A stretch of 64,000 nt of DNA from NCBI RefSeq assembly GCF_030247185.1, contig NC_080572.1, positions 96,769,198-96,833,197 of the forward strand, read 5' to 3'. The stretch's first letter is position 1. Every line of letters begins with the position of its first letter. This DNA comes from Malaya genurostris (taxonomy: Eukaryota > Arthropoda > Insecta > Diptera > Culicidae). The notes below the pieces were generated by a model. It was not told the DNA's origin and ran no database searches. It saw nothing but the letters and a program-made list of their open reading frames with translations. The position numbers were made by a program, and so were the translations under genes. Below, in pieces: positions 45,412 to 57,342 of this stretch.

Positions 45412-47321
45412 AGTATAAACTCAAAATAGCCATTAACACAGCACACGAAGAATACAACCGCAAAATAAAAAAGACTTGCCCTAAGAACTTTTTAAACTAC
45501 ACAAAAAGCAACAATTTTCCATCTCAAATGCACCTCGACGAACATGTAGGGAAAAATAGCCCAGAAATCTGCAATTACTTTGCAAATTTTTTCCAAGAAG
45601 TATATACATCTTATTAAGAAACTGACCGTGACCGTGAATACTTCTCTTTCATACCTGCATTTTCCAACTCCATCTCTGTAAACTATCTATCAGAACATGA
45701 CATTTCGACAGTACTGAAAAACTTAGACGCCTCAAAAGGGCCTGGACCTGACAGTACACCACCAATATTTTTAAAAAATCTTGCTGAAGAACTTACAATA
45801 CCACTGCAACTACTTTTTAACTTATCACTCAATAAATGTACTTTCCCTAAAGCATGGAAATCTTCCTTTCTTGTACCAATATTTGAATCTGGTGCAAAAT
45901 CTAACATTCGCAACTACCGTGGAATAGCCATTATCTCTTGCATTCCAAAATTATTTGGAAAAAATTGTAAACGAAAAACTTTTTCATCAACTTAAAAATG
46001 TAATAACAAACAAACAACATGGCCTTTTTAAAGGCCGCTCAATTACAACAAATCTCTTAGAATTTATGACATTCACTCTGAATGCAATGGACGCCGGCAA
46101 CTACGTAGGAACTCTTTACACTGACTTTAGCAAAGCCTTCGACCGTATTGACATACCATTACTTCTACACAAACTACAAAAATATGGCATAAAACATATT
46201 CTTCTTGAATGGCTCAAATCATACTTAACGAATCGTGTACAGGTAGTCAATTGTAGAAAAATGTAACGCTTCCAAAACATTCTGCCTGAACCAATTAATG
46301 TAACTTCTGGCGTACCTCAGGGTTCTCACTTAGGGCCTCTCCTTTTCATTTTACATATAAACGACTTCATACTCAAAAATCTGAAAGTGCTTATATATAC
46401 AGACGACATGAAATTTTTCATGGAAATTAAAAATATCAACGACGCTGTAATATTCCAGAACGAAATCAATCTATTCCACATTTGGTGCTGCAAAAGTCTA
46501 CCCCAACTCAATGTAAAAAAATGTAACTCAATAACTTTCAGTAGGAAGAATGAAACTATATCTATAAACATACATCTAGGAAATCAACTTGTAGAAAAAT
46601 GTAAAATTGTAAGAGATTTAGGCGTAATCTTAGACTCCAAGCTCACTTTTGTGGAACACTACAATACCATAATCAATAAAGCAAATAGTATGCTGGGCTT
46701 TATTAAACGCTTCAGTCATAACTTTCAGGACCCATACACAATTAAATTATTATACACTACATATGTCAGACCTATTTTGGAATATTGCAGCCTAGTATGG
46801 AATCCATACAATATTGTTCACGAAGAACGCATCGAATCTATTCAAAAAAAAATTCCTTTAATATGCACTTCGTAAATTAAACTGGACAGAATTTCCTCTA
46901 CCATCATATGAAGCACGCTGCATGCTCATCAATATACAAACATTTACAGAACGCTGCGACTTTGCAATGCTTTATTTTATCAGCGACATTATTTCTCAAC
47001 GCATTCAATCACCTTCTTTATTATCGCAACTAAATTTTTATACACCTAGCCGTCAATTACGAACCAGGAAATTATTTTTAGAAAGACACACTAGAACAAA
47101 TTATGCAAAATATAGCCCAATCAATTGTATAATGCGCCACTACAATCAATATTGCGAACATCTTGACCGTGGTATGTCCAAAAATGAAATGAAATTCCAG
47201 CTTAGTCGTAGAAATAATGCGTAGTATCTAAGTAAACATTGTAAACCATATATATATATAGTCTACATTTGCTTGACGAAAAAAAAAATAAATAAATAAA
47301 AAAATATACAAATAAAAAAAG
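45412..47321 (+). mobile_element. 5'-truncated Jockey/CR1-like LINE inserted in the right arm of F1
   Basis: The borders follow from the F1 arm, which stops after AATTTGTAGGTTTCAATATC and resumes at GCCTTAAAATAAAAAATTATC. The LINE lacks an endonuclease, encodes the RT region and ends in an A/TAAA-rich tail (about 47280-47320). No clear target duplication was seen. Confidence 0.87.
45441..47224 (+). pseudogene. Reverse transcriptase of Jockey/CR1-like LINE, lightly damaged
   Basis: Starting from HEEYNRKIKKTCPKNFLNYT (45447), the protein carries KGPGPDSTPPIFLKNL, the fingers motif NIRNYRGIAIISCIPKLFGK, and HGLFKGRSITTNLLEF. It continues with LYTDFSKAFDRI (first catalytic Asp), SGVPQGSHLGPLLFIL and the catalytic box YTDD (46398-46409, where YADD is usual). 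DLGVILDSKLTFVEHY and RPILEYCSLVWNPYN then belong to the thumb. Defects are few: a stop near 45618, a one-base shift near 45955, a stop at 46264 and a shift near 46860. It is related to the LINE at 7140-8660. An upstream endonuclease is missing, so it is inactive. Confidence 0.9.
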
Positions 47322-47989
47322 CCTTAAAATAAAAAATTATCAAAAAAAAACGAATTTTTTTGGTTCATGTTGAGATTATTGAGGAAAAAATCATATTTTT
47401 TTTCAGTGTATATTTTTTTAGAGTGCCCAATCGATTCCCTACAACTTCTTCCAGGACGCCATTTTTGTACGATGAACGGTTCCCGAATTACAACGAGAGG
47501 CACTTGATCATTTGCATGCACCCGTAAACTATTTTAGCTGTAACTTCTTCATTTTTCAAAAGGCACGGATGGGATAGCCATCAATCTGTAGGTTTTAATA
47601 ACAGCTTTAAAATAAAAATTATCAAAAAAAATAAAACCCTGATTTTTTTATTTAACTTTTTTGGATTATTTTGTAATTATTGACAAACAAAATCAAAAAC
47701 TTTTTTCAGTGTACATTTTTTTAGAGTGCCCAATCGATTCCCTACAACTTCTTCCTGAACGCCAATTTTGTACAATTAACGGTTTCTGAATGACAACGAT
47801 TTGAAAAAGGCAATTTTTGTGAAATGCAAAAATACATACGCCCTTTTTAAAAATAAGTCATGAGTCTAATTGACCACTTCAACGGTTCAAAACTTATGGT
47901 TTGCCATGCAGAAGCCAAGTGCAAGTTTCATCCAAATCGGAGAAGGTCGAGTCTGATGATCTGCTAAGCATTTCTGGAATTGCTCAATG

Positions 47990-48690
47990 GCAAGATGCCA
48001 AATCCTGACAAGACAGAACAGAAAAACGAAGGAAGGCACTGTTGTTCTCAGCAGATGACCACGATGTCGGGGACTCCCGGGGAGTATGATTTCGGTTATG
48101 TTAACAGTTGAGCTCTCCGGTGACAAACATCTGTTGTCGTCCTCATGTAGCCGCGGAAACACCCGCAGGTTGACAGTTGGTGAAACTTGGTCCTCCGTGA
48201 GCAGCAGTAGTGAATTTGTATGGCACAGAGTAAGAAAGAAGGAGTAAATTAAGCATTGAAAGGGTATATTTGGTGGGTATAGGAAGGGTGTTCGAAGAGA
48301 ATTTAAAACAGCAAAAAGATCTTGTAAGTTTCCAACGAAGATGGAAGAGGTAGACTAAAAGATCGGCCAGGCTAGATCGAATTATAGCGATACGCGAGCG
48401 AAATTTTGACACTTCGCTTTTTTGTTGCAATGCCATTTTGACAACTGAAGAGACAATGTGATAATCGAATAGTAGGCTCATCTATACGATGAAGAGTGTG
48501 AACGTTTTTTTTAAGGCCTGATGGAAAAAATGCGTCAAATTAGAGTTGAATAAGTTTTCAATCGTAACACACTATATGCAACAAAACACATCTGCTTCAA
48601 CTAATACCTACACCAGTTCTCTAAACAGTAACAAAACCATTTAGAAAATGTAAATATGAAATTTAGAAATTTGTACATGTAGCTTGTAAG
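47990..48690. other. Unassigned spacer
   Basis: 48000-48480 is GC-balanced and unlike the flanking repeats; 48490-48690 is AT-rich. No motif recognised on either strand. Confidence 0.4.
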
Positions 48691-48696
48691 GTTTTT

Positions 48697-49851
48697 TGTC
48701 GTGAATACGACTTACTTTACTATAGGGCGCCTTTTCAAAATGTACCCTCTGAGAGAGTGATAAGTTTTTGATCATGAATATCTCTTGTTGTATCTAACGA
48801 ATCAACATAATTTTTGTTACATGCCATCGGAAATATGAAATATGATAAAATTTTCAACTGTGTGACATAATAAAATTTTCAACTGTGTGACATAATCCCA
48901 AATAATTCGAAATTAAACTTTTCTGAAATGTTTGGTATAAACGAGTATCGAAGAGAATAATTAATAAGGCGCGTTTGCCTTTCTCGTATTTTTAAAGCTC
49001 ATAGCTCAGTGATCTGTTAAATGCTTTATATATTCTAACTACCAATAGAATCGAAATTTTCCAACTTAAACGTGTATAGCAACAGCATTGAAGTACAATC
49101 AGAACGCGTTCTGAGGAAGAGAACAAAATATCTTCTGTACAGCAGAACAGCAAATCGTTCGAGAAAAATGTTCCGAACAGTGCTTAATATCGTAGTGAGT
49201 TCCACAATTTGGTCCTTCTGAAAGGCAGAATGAATCCCGTACAGCACCCTGATAGTTTCGTTCAATGAAATGCAAATCCAAAATGAAATAATCGACATTA
49301 AAATTTTATATGCTGCCGTTAGGACCGCCTATTAGTGAAAAAGCTACAAACGAAATCACGTAAAAGAAACCTCTTTACAAAAATTGGATCAGTTTGGATT
49401 CTATCGTCACTGCGAGCAGATGTATTGTGTATCGTTTGCAAAGCTAGTTTCGCTTCCGACAAGAGCGATTACGTCACAGCTGCTAGTCGTTTGCATTGGT
49501 GAAAAAAACAACGAAAAGGGGACAATGGTGGAGAGCATCACACAAAATCAGCCGTTCTAATGACTCTAAAAGTTTTCTTAAGAACTATTAGGATTTCTTC
49601 TTCGCAAATCGGAGGTAAATACCCTCAGTTTAGTGCAAATCTAGAACAGTTTGATTAGATTTGTGCATTCTTCGCTGTGTAAAATTCACAGTAATCGAGA
49701 TCAAGTGAAGCCTTTTTTGTTTTTGCGAAAAATGTGAAAAGGGGAATGCTTGCATAATTCATACGATTGATCAACTAATTGTTATTCGGAAGTGTTAAGG
49801 AACATGTCAGTTTTTTCGTATTCACGACATCCAGTTATGTCCCTGACATTA
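48697..49851. mobile_element. GTCGTGAATACGA element, copy B
   Basis: Same left end (TGTCGTGAATACGACTTACT, then TACTATAGGGCGCCTTTTC) and right end (TCGTATTCACGACATCCAG, TTATGTCCCTGACATTA) as copy A. The 20-base block GATAAAATTTTCAACTGTGT is duplicated in tandem at 48842-48890. The interior is mostly unlike copy A, and frames show no recognised domain. Confidence 0.78.
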
Positions 49852-49854
49852 TCC

Positions 49855-52220
49855 ATCCGCCTTTTGAATTTTTCATAAAATTTTCGAAATTAAAAAAATT
49901 TCTGCGAAAAAAGTTCTCAACATTTATGTGGGTTATATTGTTCAGAGTTTTATATTAAAAATCTATGTTTTATTGACATTTCAATATTTAAAATGTTGAG
50001 CCGTAGAGAAAAAACGTGAAGAAGGAGAATGTCATGTAGATAAAAACCGTTGGAACAATAACAAAAACATTACAAACAAGCTGAAAGACACACACGAATT
50101 CTGTTACAGCTTGTTGAAGTCACCGTACAAGTTGTTTTGTGAAACATGTTTACCAAACCGTAGAACCTCAACACTGTTTACCGAAATGTCACTTCAAGAA
50201 CTACACAATAGAATGAATAATTTGCCATCACAACCATTTGTTTACTCCATAAACGTCCAAACAGAGCGCGGTCGGTCGCCTGAATAAACATTTAGGTTTC
50301 ACTTTTCGTCCGAACCATTCATTCGTACAGCCTATTCTCCTTTGATGGGACTTACTTTTTATCACACCACTTCATCATCAAACATTATATAAGAATAGCC
50401 TTCCCCGCACCCGTTCGTTGCCACAAAACTTCACCAAAACCGGCAAAGAACGGACCCTATTTATTTATTGTTATTTGACCGTGTTCCGGAAGATGGAAAG
50501 CAGAAGGAGTTCCCCCGGACGGGTGGCCATCAATCAAAGCTACTCTCGTGCCGCCTGACCATGGCTACACGATGGCCATCGGTTATTGTTTGATCAACAC
50601 GCTCTCAGTGGAACCGCGTCGATTCCGAGTATGTGTTTCTGTTTGTGTTTGTGTGTGCGTCTGTGCTGTGGCCTCCTAAATCCTCCCGGGGATCACGGAC
50701 CAGTAGAACAAAAGTATTTCCTCATCGGAAAGTCGCGTATGACCGGGAATGAATGGTGTGGGAGTCATTTTTTATTTTCGTTATTACCCTGAAGTGAAAC
50801 GGGAACATGCCATGCGAGGCGAGCGAAGTGGCAGTTTTGACTGTGAAAGCGACACTTTTCACATTTCTCAGGAAGGTTCGTTTTTTCTTCACCTCTGTTT
50901 TGCTCTCCATTTTCCTTATATTTGATGTCATTTTAATGTCCCTCTATTATCCATTAATGATCACAACTTCTGGCGGATGCTGGCAAAGCCGGGAGGGCTT
51001 CGCGTGGCGTTGAAAAGGAACTAACATGGGAAGAAGCGAGAAAGATGTAAGTTATGGTAATCAGACTCAACAATGGATGTCACAGAAGGAATGTGAAAAA
51101 GTCTCACCTTTTTATTTTGGTCATTAATATTCTATAAATATTAAGAATGTGAATGCTGTTATAGTCGAATTCATTTTCTGGGTTTTTCTTTTTGTAGGAT
51201 CATGGATCACAAAGAATAGTGCTAGTATTAAATCGCATTTGTGTCTGGTTTAATTCTATTAAAAAATAACTTATGAACAGGTTTTAAGTCGGCAAATTCG
51301 AACCTGTTAATCAATCGGATTTTTTTTCGTACATTTAAATGACACCTGATGATTTACAGCTGAAGCAGTCCCTGTTTGGGGGATTAATCTGTAATTATAT
51401 TTCCGAATGACTCGTCCTAAGTATATTATTCATTATGCACAGAAGCCAGCTCATTTATATTCTTTTGAATACAAAATTTGTGCCTTAGGCTTCTCCTAAG
51501 GACCTGTGGCTAAATTCAAGTGAAGTGGTCATCCACACTACAGACGAGAGTATTGCTAAACAAATATTGTCGGTTCCGTGCAGCCGTTCGTGCCGTTCAT
51601 CGTGGGGTGCACTCCGGGATTGTGGCGGACGCAGTCTAAAGCAGCTCTTCAAAGAGGACGAATGGGCTAATGAATGGAAATGAACAGTTGGAAGAGGCAA
51701 CGACAAGCGAACGGTGAACAGGATGACATTCTTTCACGTCATTTTTGTTCGCTTCTGTTGCTTCCGGCAAATGAATAAAGAAGAAAAAAAATTACGAGGG
51801 TGTGAAATATTGAAGCACAAGACATGCATGCCACGTTGAATGTGACTTGATGAATATTAATAAGAGTTATGCATCATTCAGACTGACGAACCATTCATCG
51901 AAAGTGCAAACAAACTGACTGCAACGGAGATTTCCTGTCCTGGCGAACCCTCACGTGGGAAGAATGATGGTTCAACGAGGCTTTCCACTTTAATAATAAT
52001 AATAATAATATTCGTCAAGGTTTCGTAACGCTCATAACAAAGAATACTTCAGGTAGAGAAATAAGAGGAATGTCAATTACAATCCCGTAGTTTCACAAGG
52101 CCTCTTGAGAGCCATAAATTTTTCTATTTAATTTTTTTCATTACAACGGATTAGAACTTAAATCCTATCTTTTATTAATTGTTCTCTACTTTCTTTTCCT
52201 ATTTTAAGTTTGTATTCGTC
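49855..52220. other. Single-copy-looking region, no gene recognised
   Basis: No frame resembles a known protein. An (AAT)n run lies at 51993-52010. No repeat shared with other parts of the window was noticed. Possible host intronic or regulatory DNA. Confidence 0.45.
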
Positions 52221-52227
52221 TGTAATT

Positions 52228-54740
52228 CTTTCGTTCTTTCGTTTTTCCGTTCTTCCGTTCTTCCGTTCTTCCGTTCTTCCGTTCTTCCGTTCTTCCGTTC
52301 TTCCGTTCTTCCGTTCTTCCGTTCTTCCGTTCTTCCGTTCTTCCGTTCTTCCGTTCTTCCGTTCTTCCGTTCTTCCGTTCTTCCGTTTTTTTCCGTTCTT
52401 CCGTTGTTTCGTTATTTCGTTCTTCCGTTCTTCCGTTCTTCCGTTCTTCCGTTCTTTCGTTTTTCCGTTCTTCCGTTCTTCCATTCTTCCGTTCTTCCGT
52501 TCTTCCGTTTTTTTCCGTTCTTCCGTTGTTTCGTTATTTCGTTATTTCGTTCTTCCGTTCTTCCGTTCTTCCGTTCTTCCGTTCTTCCGTTCTTCCGTTC
52601 TTCCGTTCTTCCGTTCTTCCGTTCTTCCGTTCTTCCGTTCTTCCGTTCTTCCGTTCTTCCGTTCTTCCGTTCTTCCGTTCTTCCGTTCTTCCGTTCTTCC
52701 GTTCTTCCGTTCTTCCGTTCTTCCGTTCTTCCGTTCTTCCGTTCTTCCGTTCTTCCGTTCTTCCGTTCTTCCGTTCTTCCGTTCTTCCGTTCTTCCGTTC
52801 TTCCGTTCTTCCGTTCTTCCGTTCTTCCGTTCTTCCGTTCTTCCGTTCTTCCGTTCTTCCGTTCTTCCGTTCTTCCGTTCTTCCGTTCTTCCGTTCTTCC
52901 GTTCTTCCGTTCTTCCGTTCTTCCGTTCTTCCGTTCTTCCGTTCTTCCGTTCTTCCGTTCTTCCGTTCTTCCGTTCTTCCGTTCTTCCGTTCTTCCGTTC
53001 TTCCGTTCTTCCGTTCTTCCGTTCTTCCGTTCTTCCGTTCTTCCGTTCTTCCGTTCTTCCGTTCTTCCGTTCTTCCGTTCTTCCGTTCTTCCGTTCTTCC
53101 GTTCTTCCGTTCTTCCGTTCTTCCGTTCTTCCGTTCTTCCGTTCTTCCGTTCTTCCGTTCTTCCGTTCTTCCGTTCTTCCGTTCTTCCGTTCTTCCGTTC
53201 TTCCGTTCTTCCGTTCTTCCGTTCTTCCGTTCTTCCGTTCTTCCGTTCTTCCGTTCTTCCGTTCTTCCGTTCTTCCGTTCTTCCGTTCTTCCGTTCTTCC
53301 GTTCTTCCGTTCTTCCGTTCTTCCGTTCTTCCGTTCTTCCGTTCTTCCGTTCTTCCGTTCTTCCGTTCTTCCGTTCTTCCGTTCTTCCGTTCTTCCGTTC
53401 TTCCGTTCTTCCGTTCTTCCGTTCTTCCGTTCTTCCGTTCTTCCGTTCTTCCGTTCTTCCGTTCTTCCGTTCTTCCGTTCTTCCGTTCTTCCGTTCTTCC
53501 GTTCTTCCGTTCTTCCGTTCTTCCGTTCTTCCGTTCTTCCGTTCTTCCGTTCTTCCGTTCTTCCGTTCTTCCGTTCTTCCGTTCTTCCGTTCTTCCGTTC
53601 TTCCGTTCTTCCGTTCTTCCGTTCTTCCGTTCTTCCGTTCTTCCGTTCTTCCGTTCTTCCGTTCTTCCGTTCTTCCGTTCTTCCGTTCTTCCGTTCTTCC
53701 GTTCTTCCGTTCTTCCGTTCTTCCGTTCTTCCGTTCTTCCGTTCTTCCGTTCTTCCGTTCTTCCGTTCTTCCGTTCTTCCGTTCTTCCGTTCTTCCGTTC
53801 TTCCGTTCTTCCGTTCTTCCGTTCTTCCGTTCTTCCGTTCTTCCGTTCTTCCGTTCTTCCGTTCTTCCGTTCTTCCGTTCTTCCGTTCTTCCGTTCTTCC
53901 GTTCTTCCGTTCTTCCGTTCTTCCGTTCTTCCGTTCTTCCGTTCTTCCGTTCTTCCGTTCTTCCGTTCTTCCGTTCTTCCGTTCTTCCGTTCTTCCGTTC
54001 TTCCGTTCTTCCGTTCTTCCGTTCTTCCGTTCTTCCGTTCTTCCGTTCTTCCGTTCTTCCGTTCTTCCGTTCTTCCGTTCTTCCGTTCTTCCGTTCTTCC
54101 GTTCTTCCGTTCTTCCGTTCTTCCGTTCTTCCGTTCTTCCGTTCTTCCGTTCTTCCGTTCTTCCGTTCTTCCGTTCTTCCGTTCTTCCGTTCTTCCGTTC
54201 TTCCGTTCTTCCGTTCTTCCGTTCTTCCGTTCTTCCGTTCTTCCGTTCTTCCGTTCTTCCGTTCTTCCGTTCTTCCGTTCTTCCGTTCTTCCGTTCTTCC
54301 GTTCTTCCGTTCTTCCGTTCTTCCGTTCTTCCGTTCTTCCGTTCTTCCGTTCTTCCGTTCTTCCGTTCTTCCGTTCTTCCGTTCTTCCGTTCTTCCGTTC
54401 TTCCGTTCTTCCGTTCTTCCGTTCTTCCGTTCTTCCGTTCTTCCGTTCTTCCGTTCTTCCGTTCTTCCGTTCTTCCGTTCTTCCGTTCTTCCGTTCTTCC
54501 GTTCTTCCGTTCTTCCGTTCTTCCGTTCTTCCGTTCTTCCGTTCTTCCGTTCTTCCGTTCTTCCGTTCTTCCGTTCTTCCGTTCTTCCGTTCTTCCGTTC
54601 TTCCGTTCTTCCGTTCTTCCGTTCTTCCGTTCTTCCGTTCTTCCGTTCTTCCGTTCTTCCGTTCTTCCGTTCTTCCGTTCTTCCGTTCTTCCGTTCTTCC
54701 GTTCTTCCGTTCTTCCGTTCTTCCGTTCATCCGTTCTTCC
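52228..54740 (+). repeat. 8-bp array (TTCCGTTC)n, about 314 copies
   Basis: Nearly perfect tandem octamers run from about 52560 to 54735. The first ~330 bp are heterogeneous: two blocks with TTTTTTTCCG, TTGTTTCG and TTATTTCG variants repeat about 120 bp apart (52384 and 52506), showing an older higher-order duplication. The octamer has no stop in several frames on both strands, which creates long octapeptide frames (895 codons plus, 800 codons minus) that are not genes. Confidence 0.98.
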
Positions 54741-54849
54741 CTCTGGGTTTTTGTGTTCCGTTCCCCTATTTTTCGTTTATTTTTCTTCGTTTTTTTGCAC
54801 TTCGATATACGCACAAATCTCCATTTACGTAATAATCGGGACTTCGCAA

Positions 54850-55320
54850 ATCGAATTATGACGTAAAAAAGTTTGCGTTAATTGAAATTTTTAAGGTTGA
54901 AAAAAGTTTACGATATTTGGAATTTCCAACGTAAAAAAAGTTTTCCCAATTTATGTATATTATTTGATATGTATAATATAATGGATAACTATGGAACAAA
55001 AATTATTAGTATTTGAAGGAAAGAGATGTTTTAAGTCGCATCAAATTTCAAGATGGCGACTTCCGGTTTATTGATATTCCTTGGAAAAACTTATAATGTG
55101 GGTATTTTAGGAACGGGTTTGATAAGTAGATGTCGAAAAACGATGTTTGAGTTGGTTCTGAATTCCAAGATGGCGACTTATTGATATTCTATGAAACCCC
55201 TTACAATATGAGTGTTTTCGGAACAGATTTTATGAGTACATGTTGGAAAACGATGTTTGAGATGTTTCTTATTTCCAAGATGACGACTTCCGGTGTATTG
55301 ACATTTATGTCAAACAGGTT
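54850..55320 (-). repeat. Reverse-oriented copies of the 1-1700 repeat family
   Basis: GTAAAAAAAGTTT blocks at 54862, 54900 and 54935 mirror those at 1565-1650. Then three diverged units of the ~116-bp repeat follow in reverse: CAAGATGGCGACTTCCGGT at 55050, a second CAAGATGGCGACTT at 55167 and CAAGATGACGACTTCCGG at 55276, each followed by ATTGATATT-like text. The order of parts is the exact mirror of the window start. Confidence 0.85.
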
Positions 55321-55324
55321 TAAT

Positions 55325-57340
55325 TTTATTTTAATTTTAAAATTTCTGTGAAACTATTTTTCCTCTACATTGTAGCTGGTATCAAATTCAACTGATTGGT
55401 GTACAAAAGTGCTTAGCTGTATATAGCATTCTTTGAACAATTTCTGTGAAAATATTCAATTTTTTGAGACTTTTTCACCAAAGTTGAAATTGATTTCTTC
55501 TGAATATATTTGATGCTAAATGCGATCTATTTATAAATAAAAATGCATATGTCGTCGTTTTGAATTTAAAGATATGTCAAAAATCCGAATTTTTCGAAAA
55601 TTTATGCTTTGACTTTTGGTTACGTTTTTGATCATAACTTTCATTACCAAAGTGTAATTGAAAAATTTTCTGTTCCATTTATGTTGTGATAGACGTATCT
55701 GTCTAATGATAAACAAATTTTCAAAATCGGACTTCTAACAGCTGAGATATGGCCAGTCAAAGGAAGCGTTCCCCCTTTTTTTCAACAGACTTTAGTTGGA
55801 ACTTTTTATAATAACTATGAATAGAATATTCGGTTTTCCATCGTTTCCGAATGAATTTTTCTCCTTTTTTGGACAGAGAAGATGTTTGGATATAAGGTAT
55901 CGGTCGAGTGACGGCCAGGATGTAGACCATGTTCGATGTACGCGCTATTGTGTCTGACTGGCGTTTTAGAGTGACTAAAACAAGATTCAGAGTGGCGAAA
56001 TGGTAGCGCGTATGCACGGAATGCATAAGAAAGCAGGTTCGAGTCCTGTCTCTGAGCGTATCTCTTTCCAAAAATTCATCTTTTCTGTTAGTTTTTCATT
56101 CATTTGGCTTCTCCAATATATGTTTCCGCTCAGTCATTGCAAAAACTGAATTTTTCTTGCTAATGGTGAAAAAAGTTTTGAAATCGGTCCAAAAATGGCT
56201 AAGATATAGTCAGTCAAAATAAGCGTTACCTTTTTTCATGGTACCCTTCGTAGTCCGCATAACTTTTTACCCCCTTGGTATTCGGAGTGTTATTTTGCTG
56301 TGCTGGTCAACGTTTCGAATGTTTATTTCATCGTTTTCAGAGTAGAAAGGCCAAAAATATTCCAAGTAAAATGGTAACCGTGGATTGACACAAAGTATCG
56401 AAGTCATCACTTGAACCTTTCGGAAATAGGGTCTTATTTGAAAATATATGCATTTTCCAAGAATTCTTGTGAAGATGGAAAAGGAAATATTCGTTAACTT
56501 ATAAATTATTGCCAAAACCTAGCACAAAAATATATTAAATAAAGGATATAAATATAGAATGTAATTATATTTACCAGGCATTTCTTGGAGTCCGTTCAAC
56601 ACTAATGTTGTTTGTATAGGTAACATAAAATGAATGTGTAAGAAAATTTTTTTTTTGTATTCATCATGAGAACAATTTCTAGAATCAACTTCAATTTAAC
56701 GCTATATAAATGCGCGAAACCAAATGCAATAAAAATAGTTGACTCAAAATGGAGTGTGTTTTTGCTCAGAAATGATAGTATATTTAATTGGCAAATTCAA
56801 CTAAAACATCAGTCATTTCAACTAATATTTTAGCATTTTTTAAGGGAACGAAACTCATAAATCCAAATCAGCTATAGTAAGACCTTTTTAGTTGTCCTAA
56901 AAAAATAACTAACTAAAATTAAGTAATTTTAAGTTTTTTGCCAAAAAAGCTGATTTTAGTATTTGCGCTAATCCGCTTCTTTTGCGAGGTTACTTTTAAA
57001 TAACACTCGTGAAATTATTATTTTTTGGATCAGGATCCGGATGAAATTCGGAATTCTAATAGTACTGTTGTTGTACCGTTGAATTTCACTATGTCACTTC
57101 ATTACACTCTCACAAAGTCACTATTTTCACAGTCACTATTTCTCCGGAAGTGTACCAAACCTAAAAAGTAGTCACACGAATAGTACTCAGGAAATTCTCA
57201 TTGGAAAATAAATTGGATTATGAATATATTTTCTTATAAGTATTGTAAAAGTTTGCTGCATTAAGTTTCATATTTCGCTTCAGTACAGGTTTTCTAGATA
57301 AAAACTTTTCAAGAAAAGAATAAACCTATGTATTACCTTC
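55325..57340. other. AT-rich repeat-like region
   Basis: Two related blocks near 55740 and 56200 (GAGATATGGCCAGTCAAAGG.AGCGTT and AAGATATAGTCAGTCAAAAT.AGCGTT) flank the tRNA-like sequence at 55986. 56840-56960 resembles 10880-11020. No protein recognised. Confidence 0.5.
55986..56057 (+). tRNA. tRNA-like sequence (possible pseudogene or SINE head)
   Basis: A 72-base cloverleaf can be drawn. The acceptor is TTCAGAG/CTCTGAG (one G-T pair), the D arm GCG-AAATGGTAG-CGC and the anticodon stem TATGC/GCATA with loop ACGGAAT. The variable loop is short, and the T arm is GCAGG-TTCGAGT-CCTGT with a good B box. The loop triplet would be GGA (Ser), but the base before it is C rather than the near-universal T, and the long variable arm of tRNA-Ser is absent. 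No poly-T terminator of four or more follows immediately. It is therefore more likely a pseudogene or tRNA-derived repeat than a working tRNA. Confidence 0.5.
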
Positions 57341-57342
57341 TA

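Larger units (their letters stand above)
43752..47986. mobile_element. Foldback element F1 (GAGCAATTCCAG ends), carrying two nested insertions
   Basis: The left end GGAGCAATTCCAGGAATG and right end CTGGAATTGCTCA match F2. F1 is in the opposite orientation to F2 and has longer arms. The left arm (43752-43898, resuming at about 44858-45225) is cut by the GTCGTGAATACGA element. The right arm is cut by a LINE (45412-47321). The right arm also holds a partial tandem duplication: the AAGGCACGGATGGGATAGCC stretch occurs at 45367 and again at 47561, and the CCCAATCGATTCCCTACAAC stretch at 47426 and 47729. Confidence 0.88.

Noticed and set aside
49530..49610. Apparent histone H4-like wording (LKVFL) in element copy B
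   Set aside because: Only five consecutive residues match with a gap and no flanking support; probably chance.
52179..54866. Frames of 768-895 codons on the plus strand and 800 codons on the minus strand
   Set aside because: They are octapeptide read-through of the (TTCCGTTC)n array, open on both strands because the unit has no stop.
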